Below, one piece after another: positions 6,631-14,200 of a stretch of 14,629 nt of DNA. The stretch comes from CAVPGH01 sp046726955 (GTDB lineage: Bacteria > Acidobacteriota > Vicinamibacteria > Fen-336), in the NCBI GenBank assembly GCA_046726955.1, contig JBKPBQ010000573.1, positions 1-14,629 of the forward strand. The letters are read 5' to 3'. Within the stretch, counting starts at the first letter, position 1. Every line of letters begins with the position of its first letter. The notes under the pieces were generated by a model that saw only the letters and a program-made list of their open reading frames with translations, was not told the DNA's origin and ran no database searches. The position numbers and the translations under genes were made by a program.

Positions 6631-6996
6631 TTAGGCGACGTTGCCCGCTGCCCCCGGGGGCGCGTTCGCCGGGGGCTTCGGGGTGGAGAAGCCCCCCCGC
6701 CGCGCCGGCGGGGCATGGGTTTCCCTGTAGGCCGCAAGGTCGTTCTCCGTCACTGCAATGCCGTCGCCCCGGTGGGGCTCGGCGCCCGCCAGCTCCCGCA
6801 CGAGCTTCTGGTAGCAGATGTCGGGACCGTCCTGCAGGAGGACGTGCACGCGAGAGAACGCCGCGAGCTCGATCCAGAGGGTATAGCGGCGTGTCTCGTC
6901 GCCGCGCTGGGCGTGGAGCTCGTACTCGCGCCGACCGTCCACGTCACGAAAGCCCACGTACTTCACGGCGAGCCCCTTCTGAGCCGCCTCGGTCAT
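6631..6996 (-). CDS. Conserved-looking small protein, unrecognised
   Basis: 121 aa, no recognised family. Residues 10-50 look like beta strands with alternating hydrophobic and charged residues (LAVKYVGFRDVDGRREYEL, then RRYTLWIELAAF), followed by a helical middle (VLLQDGPDICYQKLVREL) containing the only cysteine. The last 30 residues are a Pro/Ala/Gly-rich disordered tail. There is no signal peptide or membrane segment, so it should be cytoplasmic. The ATG follows a GGAAGGA ribosome site at good spacing. It ends 33 bases before the RRM start on the same strand, implying co-transcription, and the DNA for its tail carries several strong hairpins. The frame is convincing because of its composition, ribosome site and placement; the function is unknown. 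Confidence 0.7.
   Translation of the reverse strand: MTEAAQKGLAVKYVGFRDVDGRREYELHAQRGDETRRYTLWIELAAFSRVHVLLQDGPDICYQKLVRELAGAEPHRGDGIAVTENDLAAYRETHAPPARRGGFSTPKPPANAPPGAAGNVA
6650..6713 (-). promoter_or_regulatory. Cluster of GC-rich hairpins just upstream of the RRM gene
   Basis: Three perfect inverted repeats are packed in 64 bases: CCCCGCC/GGCGGGG (6695-6701 with 6707-6713), GGGGGCTTC/GAAGCCCCC (6671-6679 with 6688-6696), and the palindrome GCCCCCGGGGGC (6650-6661). The first two share two bases and so cannot both form completely. They lie in the tail of the 121-aa gene, 40-120 bases before the RRM ribosome site. They could form an attenuator or a binding site for the RRM protein, or simply reflect Pro/Gly codons in GC-rich DNA. 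Confidence 0.3.
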
Positions 6997-7055
6997 CTGC
7001 GTCCTTCCTCTCTTGCCCTCGTCGCCGGGCGCCAGTGCGCGGCGACGGGGAACGG

Positions 7056-7456
7056 CTATTCGCGGCTCCAGGACACCTGGTCGCCCATGACCTCGAGCAC
7101 GGCGACGTAGGTAGCCTTGTGCCCTTCCCGCGCGACGCGCGCGGTTGCGCCCTGAGCCAGCTGCTTGTTGCGCAGGAAGGCGATCGCGGAGAGCAGGAAT
7201 CGATTGCTCAGCGAGCGCGCTTCGGTTCCGACCTGCAGCAACGGATGCGCGGACGTGAACGGGGAGTTCAAGAGCGCGCGCTCCGAGCGGGCGAGATGGT
7301 CGAGACGGCCGGGGCGAGCGCCCCCTCGAGTGCCAGCCTCTGCGCGGCCGGCGGAAGGAGCCAGCCGTGCGACGGTTGCAGGCGATTCTCGGCGGGGTCG
7401 TTCAGGTCGAGCCAGACACGCAGGGCGGCGAACGCACGAGACAGCAAGGAGGTCAT
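7056..7456 (-). pseudogene. Unrecognised small gene split by a frameshift
   Basis: From ATG (7456-7454), with GAGG eight bases upstream, the first frame reads 62 residues beginning MTSLLSRAFAALRVWLDLND and continuing through LQPSHGWLLPPAAQRLALEG, then stops at 7270-7268. A second frame, offset by one base, takes over around 7320-7290 (RLDHLARSERALLNSPF) and continues to TAG at 7058-7056 with GTEARSLSNRFLLSAIAFL and a beta-rich end (ATYVAVLEVMGDQVSW). Together they would make about 133 aa. A -1 frame change in the GCCCCGGCC region would join them. The alternative is two genes overlapping at TTGA, the second starting at TTG (7271-7269) with GGAG nine bases upstream. I favour one broken gene because the second frame reads like protein upstream of that TTG. 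I do not recognise the family. Confidence 0.5.
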
Positions 7457-7667
7457 TTGAATTGCCTCAAGGGCCCGGGGGCGGGAAGCTGCGACGGTCT
7501 CTAGACCTTACGCAGATCCGCGGGTAGGAGCGACGCCGCGTATCTGGGGGCCCGCACGAGGACTTGGACACCAGGATACCACAGTTCCTCCCGGTGGTTC
7601 GGTGGGCCGCGGCCAGCGCGTAGCCGCAGACGCGAGTCACGTTCGCGGCGCGCTCGAGCGGCGCCGT

Positions 7668-7881
7668 TCAGGAGGTGATGACGAGGGGCGGCCGCTCGAC
7701 CTCGACCTTGCGCGTGCCCACGGCGGCCCCGCACGCCGCGCACAGGTAAGAGGTCGCCGTCCGGCAGCACGAGGAGCAGGCGTTCGCGGACCGGCCGCGC
7801 GGTCCCGCAGCGGCGGCAGAAGAGCTGCGTGGCCTGGAACTCGCGGAACGTCTCGGGTCTCGGTCCCGGGCGGCCGACCAT
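7668..7881 (-). pseudogene. Small zinc-ribbon protein, frameshifted between its two CxxC pairs
   Basis: ATG at 7881-7879 has a GGTGAAGG-type ribosome site. The first frame gives about 43 residues (MVGRPGPRPETFREFQATQ, then the first zinc knuckle FCRRCG at 21-26 and RERLLLVLPDGD). The next frame, offset by +1 at about 7752-7746, continues with YLCAACGAAVGTRKVEVE and ends PPLVITS with TGA at 7670-7668. The two CxxC pairs together make the usual four-cysteine zinc ribbon of about 70 aa, a form I associate with small uncharacterised bacterial proteins. In the first frame alone, translation runs on as Arg-rich nonsense to 7501. Either the gene is mutated or the assembly has one extra base. It is divergent from the membrane protein gene at 7958. 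Confidence 0.65.
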
Positions 7882-7945
7882 GCCTTCACCTGTAATCGGT
7901 GGCACGCTCGGCTGTCAAGACCACAGTTCCCGCGGGCCGACCCGC

Positions 7946-7951
7946 TATCCT
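7946..7951 (+). promoter_or_regulatory. Possible -10 box for a leaderless transcript
   Basis: TATCCT lies exactly six bases before the GTG chosen for the membrane protein (7958). Transcription would begin at or next to that GTG, which would explain the absence of a Shine-Dalgarno sequence. No good -35 hexamer is seen. Confidence 0.3.
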
Positions 7952-7957
7952 TGGCGC

Positions 7958-9244
7958 GTGGACCTCCTGCTGCCGCTGGCCGTGCTGGCCACGGCTTCCG
8001 TCGGCCTCGCCCTTCTCGTGGAGCCGTTCGCCGGCTGGTATTTCCAGTGGGCCTGGTGGTCGTACGTCTTCGCGGTGGACGCGGCGGCACGACGGCTCGG
8101 CGGGCCTTCCCTCGTGCGTGGGCGCGTGCGGGATTTCCTGTGGCTGTGCGGTGTGTCGGTCGTGCTGTGGACGCTCTTCGAGGCCCTCAACCTGCGCCTC
8201 GGCAACTGGTACTACGTGATGGACCATCCCTCGCGGGCGGTTCGATGGGTGGGAGGCGTCGTGGCCTTCGCGACGGTGCTCCCCGCGATACTGGGGACGG
8301 AGTCGGTCGTCTCGCGAGTCCGCGGGCTGGGCCACGTGCCCGTGCCGCGGCTTGGCTGGAGTCGCAGCCGGGACGTCGTCTGCCTCGTCGTCGGGCTGGC
8401 GTGCCTCGTCCTGCCGCTGGCCTGGCCCGACTATTTCTTCCCCCTGGCATGGGGGAGCCTCGTCTTCCTCCTCGAGCCCTGGAACCGGCGGCACGCGCGA
8501 GCGAGCGTCCTGCGCGACCTGGAGGCGGGAGAAGCCGGGCCCCTCGTGCGGATGCTCGTCGCGGGGCTCGTGTGCGGGTTCCTCTGGGAGCTCTGGAACT
8601 TCTGGGCGCGGACCAAATGGGTCTACACCGTTCCCGGCGTCGGAGCGCTCAAGGTGTTCGAGATGCCGCTCCTCGGCTTCTTTGGGTTCCCGCCCTTCGC
8701 GGTCGAATGCCAATCGGTGGTGCGCTTCCTCGAAGCGTGGCGCGAGCGGGCCGAGAGCGCGTCGCGCGCGCGGCGCCGAGTCATCCGCTGGTCGACCGTA
8801 GCGGTCTCGGTCGCGGCCACCGCCGCGATCTTCGCCGCCGCCGATGCCCGGACGGTGGACTCGATCTACGTGCCGCTGGAACGGCTGGAGATCCTCTCCG
8901 GCCAGGATCGCGCACGGCTGGCCGCGAGTGGGCTCGAGAGCCCGGAAGCGCTACTCCGGGCGCTCGCGACCGAGACCGGGATGAGCGAGTGGTCCGCGCG
9001 CACGGGGATTCCGCCGAGCGAGCTGCGGGACATCCGTGAGCGCATCGCTCTCGTCATGCACCGGGGCCTGGGCCAGGAGCGAGTCCGCGAGCTCGAGGGG
9101 CTCGGCATCCGCACGCGCGCCGGGCTGGCCGCCTGGTCCCCCGAGCGCCTCGCGGAGGCGCTGCGCGTCCGAGGAGCTCGGGGGCCGGACGGCTTCCTGG
9201 AGCGGCGGGCGCGGGTGTGGCTCGAGGGGATACCAAGGGAGTAG
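7958..9244 (+). CDS. Polytopic membrane protein with a C-terminal helix-hairpin-helix-like domain
   Basis: 428 aa from GTG at 7958. An open frame extends to 7829, but its extra residues are polar and overlap the divergent gene, while the GTG starts directly before the first membrane helix. About seven to nine hydrophobic segments follow (near 3-22, 28-42, 60-78, 97-114, 139-157, 160-175, 197-215, 236-250, 278-294). Conserved-looking aromatic motifs sit in the loops (LEPWNRRHA, LWELWNFWA, FEMPLLGFFGFPPF). Residues 305-425 are soluble with repeated hairpin-like units (LSGQDRARLAASGLESPEAL and LEGLGIRTRAGLAAWSPERL) resembling DUF4332/HhH modules, which usually contact nucleic acid or protein. 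I do not recognise the membrane part; transport or an enzyme acting on lipid is possible. It is convergent with the HxlR regulator, with an 11-base gap. Confidence 0.8.
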   Translation: MDLLLPLAVLATASVGLALLVEPFAGWYFQWAWWSYVFAVDAAARRLGGPSLVRGRVRDFLWLCGVSVVLWTLFEALNLRLGNWYYVMDHPSRAVRWVGGVVAFATVLPAILGTESVVSRVRGLGHVPVPRLGWSRSRDVVCLVVGLACLVLPLAWPDYFFPLAWGSLVFLLEPWNRRHARASVLRDLEAGEAGPLVRMLVAGLVCGFLWELWNFWARTKWVYTVPGVGALKVFEMPLLGFFGFPPFAVECQSVVRFLEAWRERAESASRARRRVIRWSTVAVSVAATAAIFAAADARTVDSIYVPLERLEILSGQDRARLAASGLESPEALLRALATETGMSEWSARTGIPPSELRDIRERIALVMHRGLGQERVRELEGLGIRTRAGLAAWSPERLAEALRVRGARGPDGFLERRARVWLEGIPRE

Positions 9245-9260
9245 GACGCAGCTTCCTACT
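9240..9260. terminator. Hairpin spanning both convergent stop codons
   Basis: AGTAGGA (9240-9246) pairs perfectly with TCCTACT (9254-9260) over a seven-base loop. The stem contains the TAG of the membrane protein (9242-9244) on one arm and the minus-strand TAG of the HxlR gene (9258-9256) on the other. It would fold in both transcripts. There is no T-tract. Confidence 0.4.
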
Positions 9261-9630
9261 TCAACGCGTTGGACACGCGGGTTCCCGGGATCTGGGTCCG
9301 GCTCCACTCTAGGAGGGCATCGAGCACGGGTCCGAGGCGGCGTCCGCTCTTCGTCAGCCGGTACCCGTAGCGGGATCTCGGCCGAGGGGAAAGCCATCGC
9401 TCGACGAGCCCGGCGGCCTCGAGGCGGCGGAGTCGGCGGGCGAGCATGTTCGTGGGGATCCCCTCACCGGCGTCGAGGAACTCTCCATAGCGCGAACGGC
9501 CCAGAAACAGGTCCCGGACGATCAGAAGCGTCCACTTGTCCCCGATCACGTCGAGGGCGCAGGCGATCGCGCAGTTCGAGCGCTTGAAGCTCATCTCCCG
9601 CAGGCGGTCGGCCGCCGTGCGCCTCTTCAT
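9256..9630 (-). CDS. HxlR-family transcriptional regulator
   Basis: 124 aa. This is a single winged-helix domain of the HxlR/MarR-like group: SNCAIACALDVIGDKWTLL (18-36) is the family signature, followed by LFLGRSRYGEFLDAGEGIPT, the recognition helix NMLARRLRRLEAAGLVER (61-78) and a wing (YGYRLTKSG). Such proteins act as dimers and often respond to electrophiles or redox stress through an N-terminal cysteine; Cys20 (the usual position) and Cys24 are both present. Two starts are possible, ATG at 9630 and Met13; the first has AGGA seven to eight bases upstream. TAGGAT six bases before that ATG could also be a -10 for a leaderless mRNA. It is divergent from the iron-sulfur/SCP2 gene, the most likely target together with its own gene. 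Confidence 0.9.
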   Translation of the reverse strand: MKRRTAADRLREMSFKRSNCAIACALDVIGDKWTLLIVRDLFLGRSRYGEFLDAGEGIPTNMLARRLRRLEAAGLVERWLSPRPRSRYGYRLTKSGRRLGPVLDALLEWSRTQIPGTRVSNALK

Positions 9631-9655
9631 CGTTCAATCCTACCCGCAATTCAGT

Positions 9656-9685
9656 ACTTGCTTTCTGGAAGTGGTGACCTAGGAT
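9656..9685 (+). promoter_or_regulatory. Candidate promoter and HxlR operator for the iron-sulfur/SCP2 gene
   Basis: TTGCTT (9658-9663) and TAGGAT (9680-9685), 16 bases apart, resemble a weak sigma-70 promoter; transcription from about 9692 would leave a short leader with GGAG before the ATG at 9716. ACTT (9656-9659) and AAGT (9669-9672) form an inverted repeat over the -35 box, the size and place expected for an HxlR-dimer operator. Both elements are short and degenerate. Confidence 0.35.
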
Positions 9686-9715
9686 GTGGAGGGGGAGAGC
9701 CTGCGGAGCGTCCGT

Positions 9716-11167
9716 ATGAAGATCGATAACCACCCCACGGTTCGCCGGCACCTGGCGGCGGGCGGGACGCCGCCAAAGTCGCAAACCCTGGACGCCGACT
9801 GGCTTCGCACGCTGGCCCGCGAGTGCGGGGCCGACGACGTCGGGCTCGTCGCGATCGACCGCCCCGAGCTCGACGACCAGCGTGAGGAGATCCTGGGCCG
9901 GTATCCGTGGACGAAGACCCTCCTCGCTTTCGTGCGTCGGATGAGCCGCGAGCCGGTGCGGAGCACGGCACGCTCCATCGCGAACCTCGAGTTCCATCAC
10001 AAGGGCGAGGCCGTCAACGAGATCGCGCTTCGCATCGTCGAGCGGCTGGAGGCGGAAGATGTCCGGGCGGTCTGCCCGTCCATGGGATTTCCCATGGAGA
10101 TGAGCCGCTTCCCCGAGCGTGTCTGGGTGGTGGGGCACAAGCCGGTGGCCGTCGCCGCCGGCCTCGGCCACATGGGCATCCATCGGAACGTCATCCACCC
10201 CAGGTTCGGCAACTTCGTGCTGCTGGGGACGGTACTGCTCGATCGCGAGTCGACGAGCCAGGACCGGCCGCTCGACTACAACCCGTGCCTGGAGTGCAAC
10301 CTGTGCGTCGCCGCGTGTCCGGTGGGAGCGATCTCGCCCCGGGGCGACTTCAATTTCACGGCGTGCTTCACCCACAACTACCGCGAGTTCATGGGCGGGT
10401 TCAACGACTGGGTCGAGCAGGTCGTGGACAGTCGAAGCGTCCTGGACTATCGCCGCCGGATCAACGACGCCGAGACGGCCTCGCTCTGGCAGAGCCTCTC
10501 CTTCGGACCCAACTACAAGTCGGCCTACTGCATGGCGGTCTGTCCCGCGGGAGAGGACGTCATCGGACCCTTCCTGGCCGATCGCAAGCGGCACCTGAAC
10601 GAGGTCGTGAAGCCGCTGCAGGAGAAGCCGGAGACGGTCTACGTAGTCGCCGGCTCCGACGCGGAAGCCCACGCCCGGAAGCGCTTCAAGAACAAGTGGG
10701 TCAAGCACGTCGGGTCCGGCGCGCGGCCGAACAGGGTTCGCGGCTTCCTGGACTCGCTTCCGCTCGGCTTCCAGCCGCAGGCGTCCGAAGGGCTGAACGC
10801 CACCTACCACTTCACGTTCACGGGAGGCGAGGAGACTCGGGCGACCGTCGTGATCGCCGACAAGAGCATCCAGGTCCTGGAGGGCCACCAGGGGAACGCG
10901 GACCTGCAGGTCACCGTCGACGGCAAGACCTGGATCGGCATCCTGGCGCAGGAGAAGAGCCTCGCCTGGGCGATCGTCACGCGGCGCCTCCGCCTCAAGG
11001 GCTCGCCGTCGCTTCTCGTCCGATTCGGGAAGTGCTTTCCGTCCGCCGCCATCCGGCGTGGCGGCAGCGAGGACCACCGAGAGCACCCGTTGGCCTCGCC
11101 GCGGCCGACGGCCATTCTGCGAAACGACGAGGAAACGGGACGCCTGGCGGGAGACGCCGCCCGCTGA
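9716..11167 (+). CDS. QueG-like 4Fe-4S reductase fused to an SCP2 sterol-carrier domain
   Basis: 483 aa from ATG 9716, which has GGAG seven bases upstream; the in-frame GTG at 9686 has poor spacing and lies before the predicted transcription start. Residues 25-290 resemble the epoxyqueuosine-reductase/reductive-dehalogenase group: GLGHMGIHRNVIHPRFGNF (149-167), then CLECNLCVAACP (191-202) binding a 4Fe-4S cluster. The second cluster can use Cys217, Cys272 and Cys276 (YCMAVCP); the usual extra cysteine of CxxCxxxCP is Ser269. Residues 340-442 look like an SCP2 fold (LNATYHFTFTGGE, ATVVIADKSIQVLEGHQGN, ADLQVTVDGKTWIGILAQ), which binds lipids or other hydrophobic molecules. A disordered tail ends the protein. 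This suggests a cytoplasmic reductase acting on a hydrophobic or lipid-linked substrate. True QueG lacks SCP2, so tRNA modification is unlikely. A large flavin oxidoreductase gene converges on it. Confidence 0.88.
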   Translation: MKIDNHPTVRRHLAAGGTPPKSQTLDADWLRTLARECGADDVGLVAIDRPELDDQREEILGRYPWTKTLLAFVRRMSREPVRSTARSIANLEFHHKGEAVNEIALRIVERLEAEDVRAVCPSMGFPMEMSRFPERVWVVGHKPVAVAAGLGHMGIHRNVIHPRFGNFVLLGTVLLDRESTSQDRPLDYNPCLECNLCVAACPVGAISPRGDFNFTACFTHNYREFMGGFNDWVEQVVDSRSVLDYRRRINDAETASLWQSLSFGPNYKSAYCMAVCPAGEDVIGPFLADRKRHLNEVVKPLQEKPETVYVVAGSDAEAHARKRFKNKWVKHVGSGARPNRVRGFLDSLPLGFQPQASEGLNATYHFTFTGGEETRATVVIADKSIQVLEGHQGNADLQVTVDGKTWIGILAQEKSLAWAIVTRRLRLKGSPSLLVRFGKCFPSAAIRRGGSEDHREHPLASPRPTAILRNDEETGRLAGDAAR

Positions 11168-11174
11168 TCCAGGA

Positions 11175-11193
11175 CCAGAGGGGCCGCCTCTGG
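11175..11193. terminator. Bidirectional hairpin between convergent genes
   Basis: CCAGAGG (11175-11181) pairs perfectly with CCTCTGG (11187-11193) around GGCCG, in the 33-base gap between the QueG-like gene stop (11165-11167) and the oxidoreductase stop (11203-11201). It is GC-rich and symmetrical; no T-tract flanks it. Confidence 0.45.
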
Positions 11194-11200
11194 CCGGGCC

Positions 11201-14200
11201 TCAGACCGCCTGGACCTCCCGCTGCTCGAAGAGGTGGTCCAGCCACAGCGACGTGAGCTTTTCGGCCGCCGAGTTCTGGCGGAGCCGGCCGCCCAGGAAG
11301 GAGAAGTCGACGGCGTCGAGCGGCTGGTCCTGGTTGAAGCAGCTGAAGACGAGCGACTCCTTGCCCGTGGCCGGGTCCACGTGGCGCTGCAGGCACTGCG
11401 AGCAGACTTCCTTCAGCATGCACTGCATGGGGGAGTTGATGGAGCCGATGGCTACGGCCTCGGGCTTCAGCATGTCGCGGAGGACGCCCCCGCGCGCCTC
11501 GCGGACCGCGTTCATCATCCGGTCGGAGCCGATGGCGATGATGCGGTCGATCTCTCGCAAGGGGATCGTCACTTCGCCGAGCTTGCCGCGCCCGTAAGCG
11601 TCCATCGCCTGGACGACGTTGCCGACGAGCGAGTGATCCTGGGGACGGCGGGCCTCGATGGCCGGCCCCTCGTCCACGCTCCAGACGACGGCGTCGCAGG
11701 GCTCCTCGATGGCCGACCTCTTGAACAGGTCGCTGCCGCGCTTGTAGCCGGCGAAGTACAAGACGCGGTTGCCGCGCGCCTTGAGGGCGGCCGCGATCGA
11801 GAAGAGCACGGCGTTGCCGAGCCCGCCTCCCGCGAGGAGCACCGTCTCGCCCTCCGGGATCTCCGTGGGCTGGCCGGTGGGGCCCATGAGCACGACCTCC
11901 TCGCCCGGCTCGAGCAGCGCGCAGAGCCGCGACGAGCCGCCCATCTCGAGGACGATCAGGGAAATGAGCCCCCGCGCGGGATCTGTCCAGGCTCCCGTGA
12001 GCGCGAGACCTTCCATCGTGAGTCGGATGCCGTCCACGACCTCCGCGGGGCCCTCGTAGTTCTGCAGGCGGTAGAACTGGCCGGGCCGGAACTTCTGCGC
12101 GGCGAGAGGGGCTCGGACGATGACTTCGACGATGCGGTCGGCGAGCCGGATCGCGTCCACGACCGTGGCCTTGAGCCCGTCCTCGAGGACCTCGGCGAAG
12201 CGGACCCAGGCGTTCTCGCGCTCCGCCTGCTCGGCGAGCTCCTGCGTCGCGACCTCGCGCTCGAAGAGCCGGGCCACCTCGCGGTAGCCGACGTACGACG
12301 ACGCCATGGCCTTCACGACGTTGCCGGCGAAGATCGGGTGCGCGTCCCCGAAGAAGGACACGAGCCGGCCATCCTTATTGTAGGAAGTGAAGAAGCCGAG
12401 CCCGCCTGCCTCCACCGGCTCGACCCCGAACGTCCCGTTCGCTCCCTCGACCGCCCGGTGCATCGCGAAGGCGGCCGTCCCAGGATCCAGGCGGAACGTC
12501 CCCGGGTGCTCCCTCTCGTACACCACGTTCGGGTTCGTGCCCGCCGCCACCATGACGGCCCGGGCCTTCCACTCGACGGTCTCGCCGGAGTCCTTCCAGC
12601 GCCCGTCCACGAGCTTCATGCGCGAGCAGACGACGCCGCGCACGTGCCCGCGCTCGTCGAGGAGCGCCTCCACGGGGCTCATGCACTCGGCGAAGCCGAT
12701 CCCTTCCTCGAGCGACTTGATGACCTCCTCGTGGTTGAGGCGGTAGGCGGGGGAGTCCTGGAGACGCTTGCGGTACAGGATCGTGACCCCGCCCCAGGCC
12801 CGGATGAGGCGCGCGAAGTCGGGCGGCCGCCCCGCCGCCTTGGCCGCGGAGCGCTCCGCCTGCACGAGCCGGCCGTGCTGCAGCCACTTCTTCACCGTCG
12901 CCGTCTCCTCGGAGTCGAGCCGGGCCCACAGCGACTCTTCGGGGATCTCTCGCTTCAGCCGCTCGAACCGCTCGAGCACCTTCTCCACCTGCGTGACGTA
13001 GTAGGCCTGGAGCTCCGTCGCGGTGTCGATCGCCGTGAGACCGCCGCCGATCACGACCGCGGGCAGCTCGACCTGGAAGTTCGTCAGCGAGTTCTTGCGG
13101 TAGGCGCCCTGGCCCTGCAGGCCCATCAGGAAGTCCGACGCCATGCGCACGCCGCGGGCGAGGTTGTTCTTCATCGGGACGAGGGTGGGCCGTCCCGCAC
13201 CCGCCGCGACCGCCACGTGGTCGAAGCCGAGCGCCCAGGCTTCGTCGAGCGTGAGCGTCCCTCCGAAGCGGACGCCGTCGAGCAGGCGGAACTTCTTCCG
13301 GCGCATGAGGACGATGTAGTTGACGTCCAGGAAGTTCTTGTCCCAGCGGACCGTGATCCCGTACTCGGCGACGCCGCCGAAGCCGAGCGTGGGCCGGGCG
13401 GACAGCGGACCCACGACCTCGTCGACGTCACGAATGGGCTTGGGCACGCGCCGCTTGGCCCCACGAAGGTGAGGAGCGAGCGGCTCGACCTTGAGCCCCT
13501 CGATGCCCACGACGCCGAAGCCTTCGTTCAGCAGGTGGTGGGCGAGGGTGTAGCCCGCCGGGCCCATGCCCACCACGAGGACGTTCTTGCCGTTGTAGCG
13601 GAGCGGGAAGGGTCGCCGCCGGTTCAGCGGGTTCCAGCGCGTGAGGAGCGACAGGATCTCGAAGCCGTAGGGCAGGCCGAGCACCTCGGTGAGGATGCCG
13701 GTCTCGATCTGCGGGATGTTCACCGGGTCCTGCTTCTGGAAGATGCAGGACTTCATGCAGTCGTTGCAGATCCGGTGGCCGGTGCCCGCGAGCATCGGGT
13801 TGTCGATCATGATCACGGCGAGCGCGGCCACGGGCTGGCCGTCGCGGTAGAGCCGGATCATCTCGGAGATCTTCTCGTCGAGCGGGCAGCCCTCGAGCGG
13901 GATCCCCAGCGGGTTCTCCTGGGCGGCTCCCTTCTTGTCCCGCAGGCCCGTCGAGCAGGAGTCCTTCGCGCGGTCGTGGCAGGTCAGGCAGTAGTGGGCC
14001 TCGCGCAGGTTCTCGCGCGGCGTGAAGCGCGGGTCCGTGAGGTCGAACCCGTCGCGGTAGCGGCGGGTCTCGTGGGGGCCGACGAAGTACTCCGGCACGT
14101 CGGGACGAGTGCGGACGAGGGGAACCAGGCTCCCGTATTCGGTCTTGTGCGGGATGTGGAAGGACGCGAAGCGCCGCCGGCGCGCGGCGAGGTCGGGGTG

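Noticed and set aside
7441..7460. AAGGAGGT on the plus strand, a perfect ribosome site
   Set aside because: Followed by TGA and no sensible start codon; it is the complement of codons at the start of the minus-strand gene.
7457..7667. 211-base gap between the two broken minus-strand genes, searched for RNA genes or repeats
   Set aside because: Only a tiny repeat (GGTCT-CT-AGACC, 7496-7507) and no tRNA-like fold or coding frame with a ribosome site.
7890..7918. Perfect TTGACA with TTACAG 17 bases downstream on the minus strand, upstream of the zinc-ribbon gene
   Set aside because: The -10 match is weak and transcription would start about at the ATG, leaving out the apparent ribosome site; treated as chance or at most very low support.
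7829..7957. Extension of the membrane protein upstream to an ATG at 7829
   Set aside because: Would overlap the divergent zinc-ribbon gene and adds polar residues before the first membrane helix; GTG at 7958 is the better start.
9464..11086. 540-codon minus-strand open frame
   Set aside because: Antisense of the QueG-like/SCP2 gene and overlapping the HxlR gene; low-complexity composition, no motifs.
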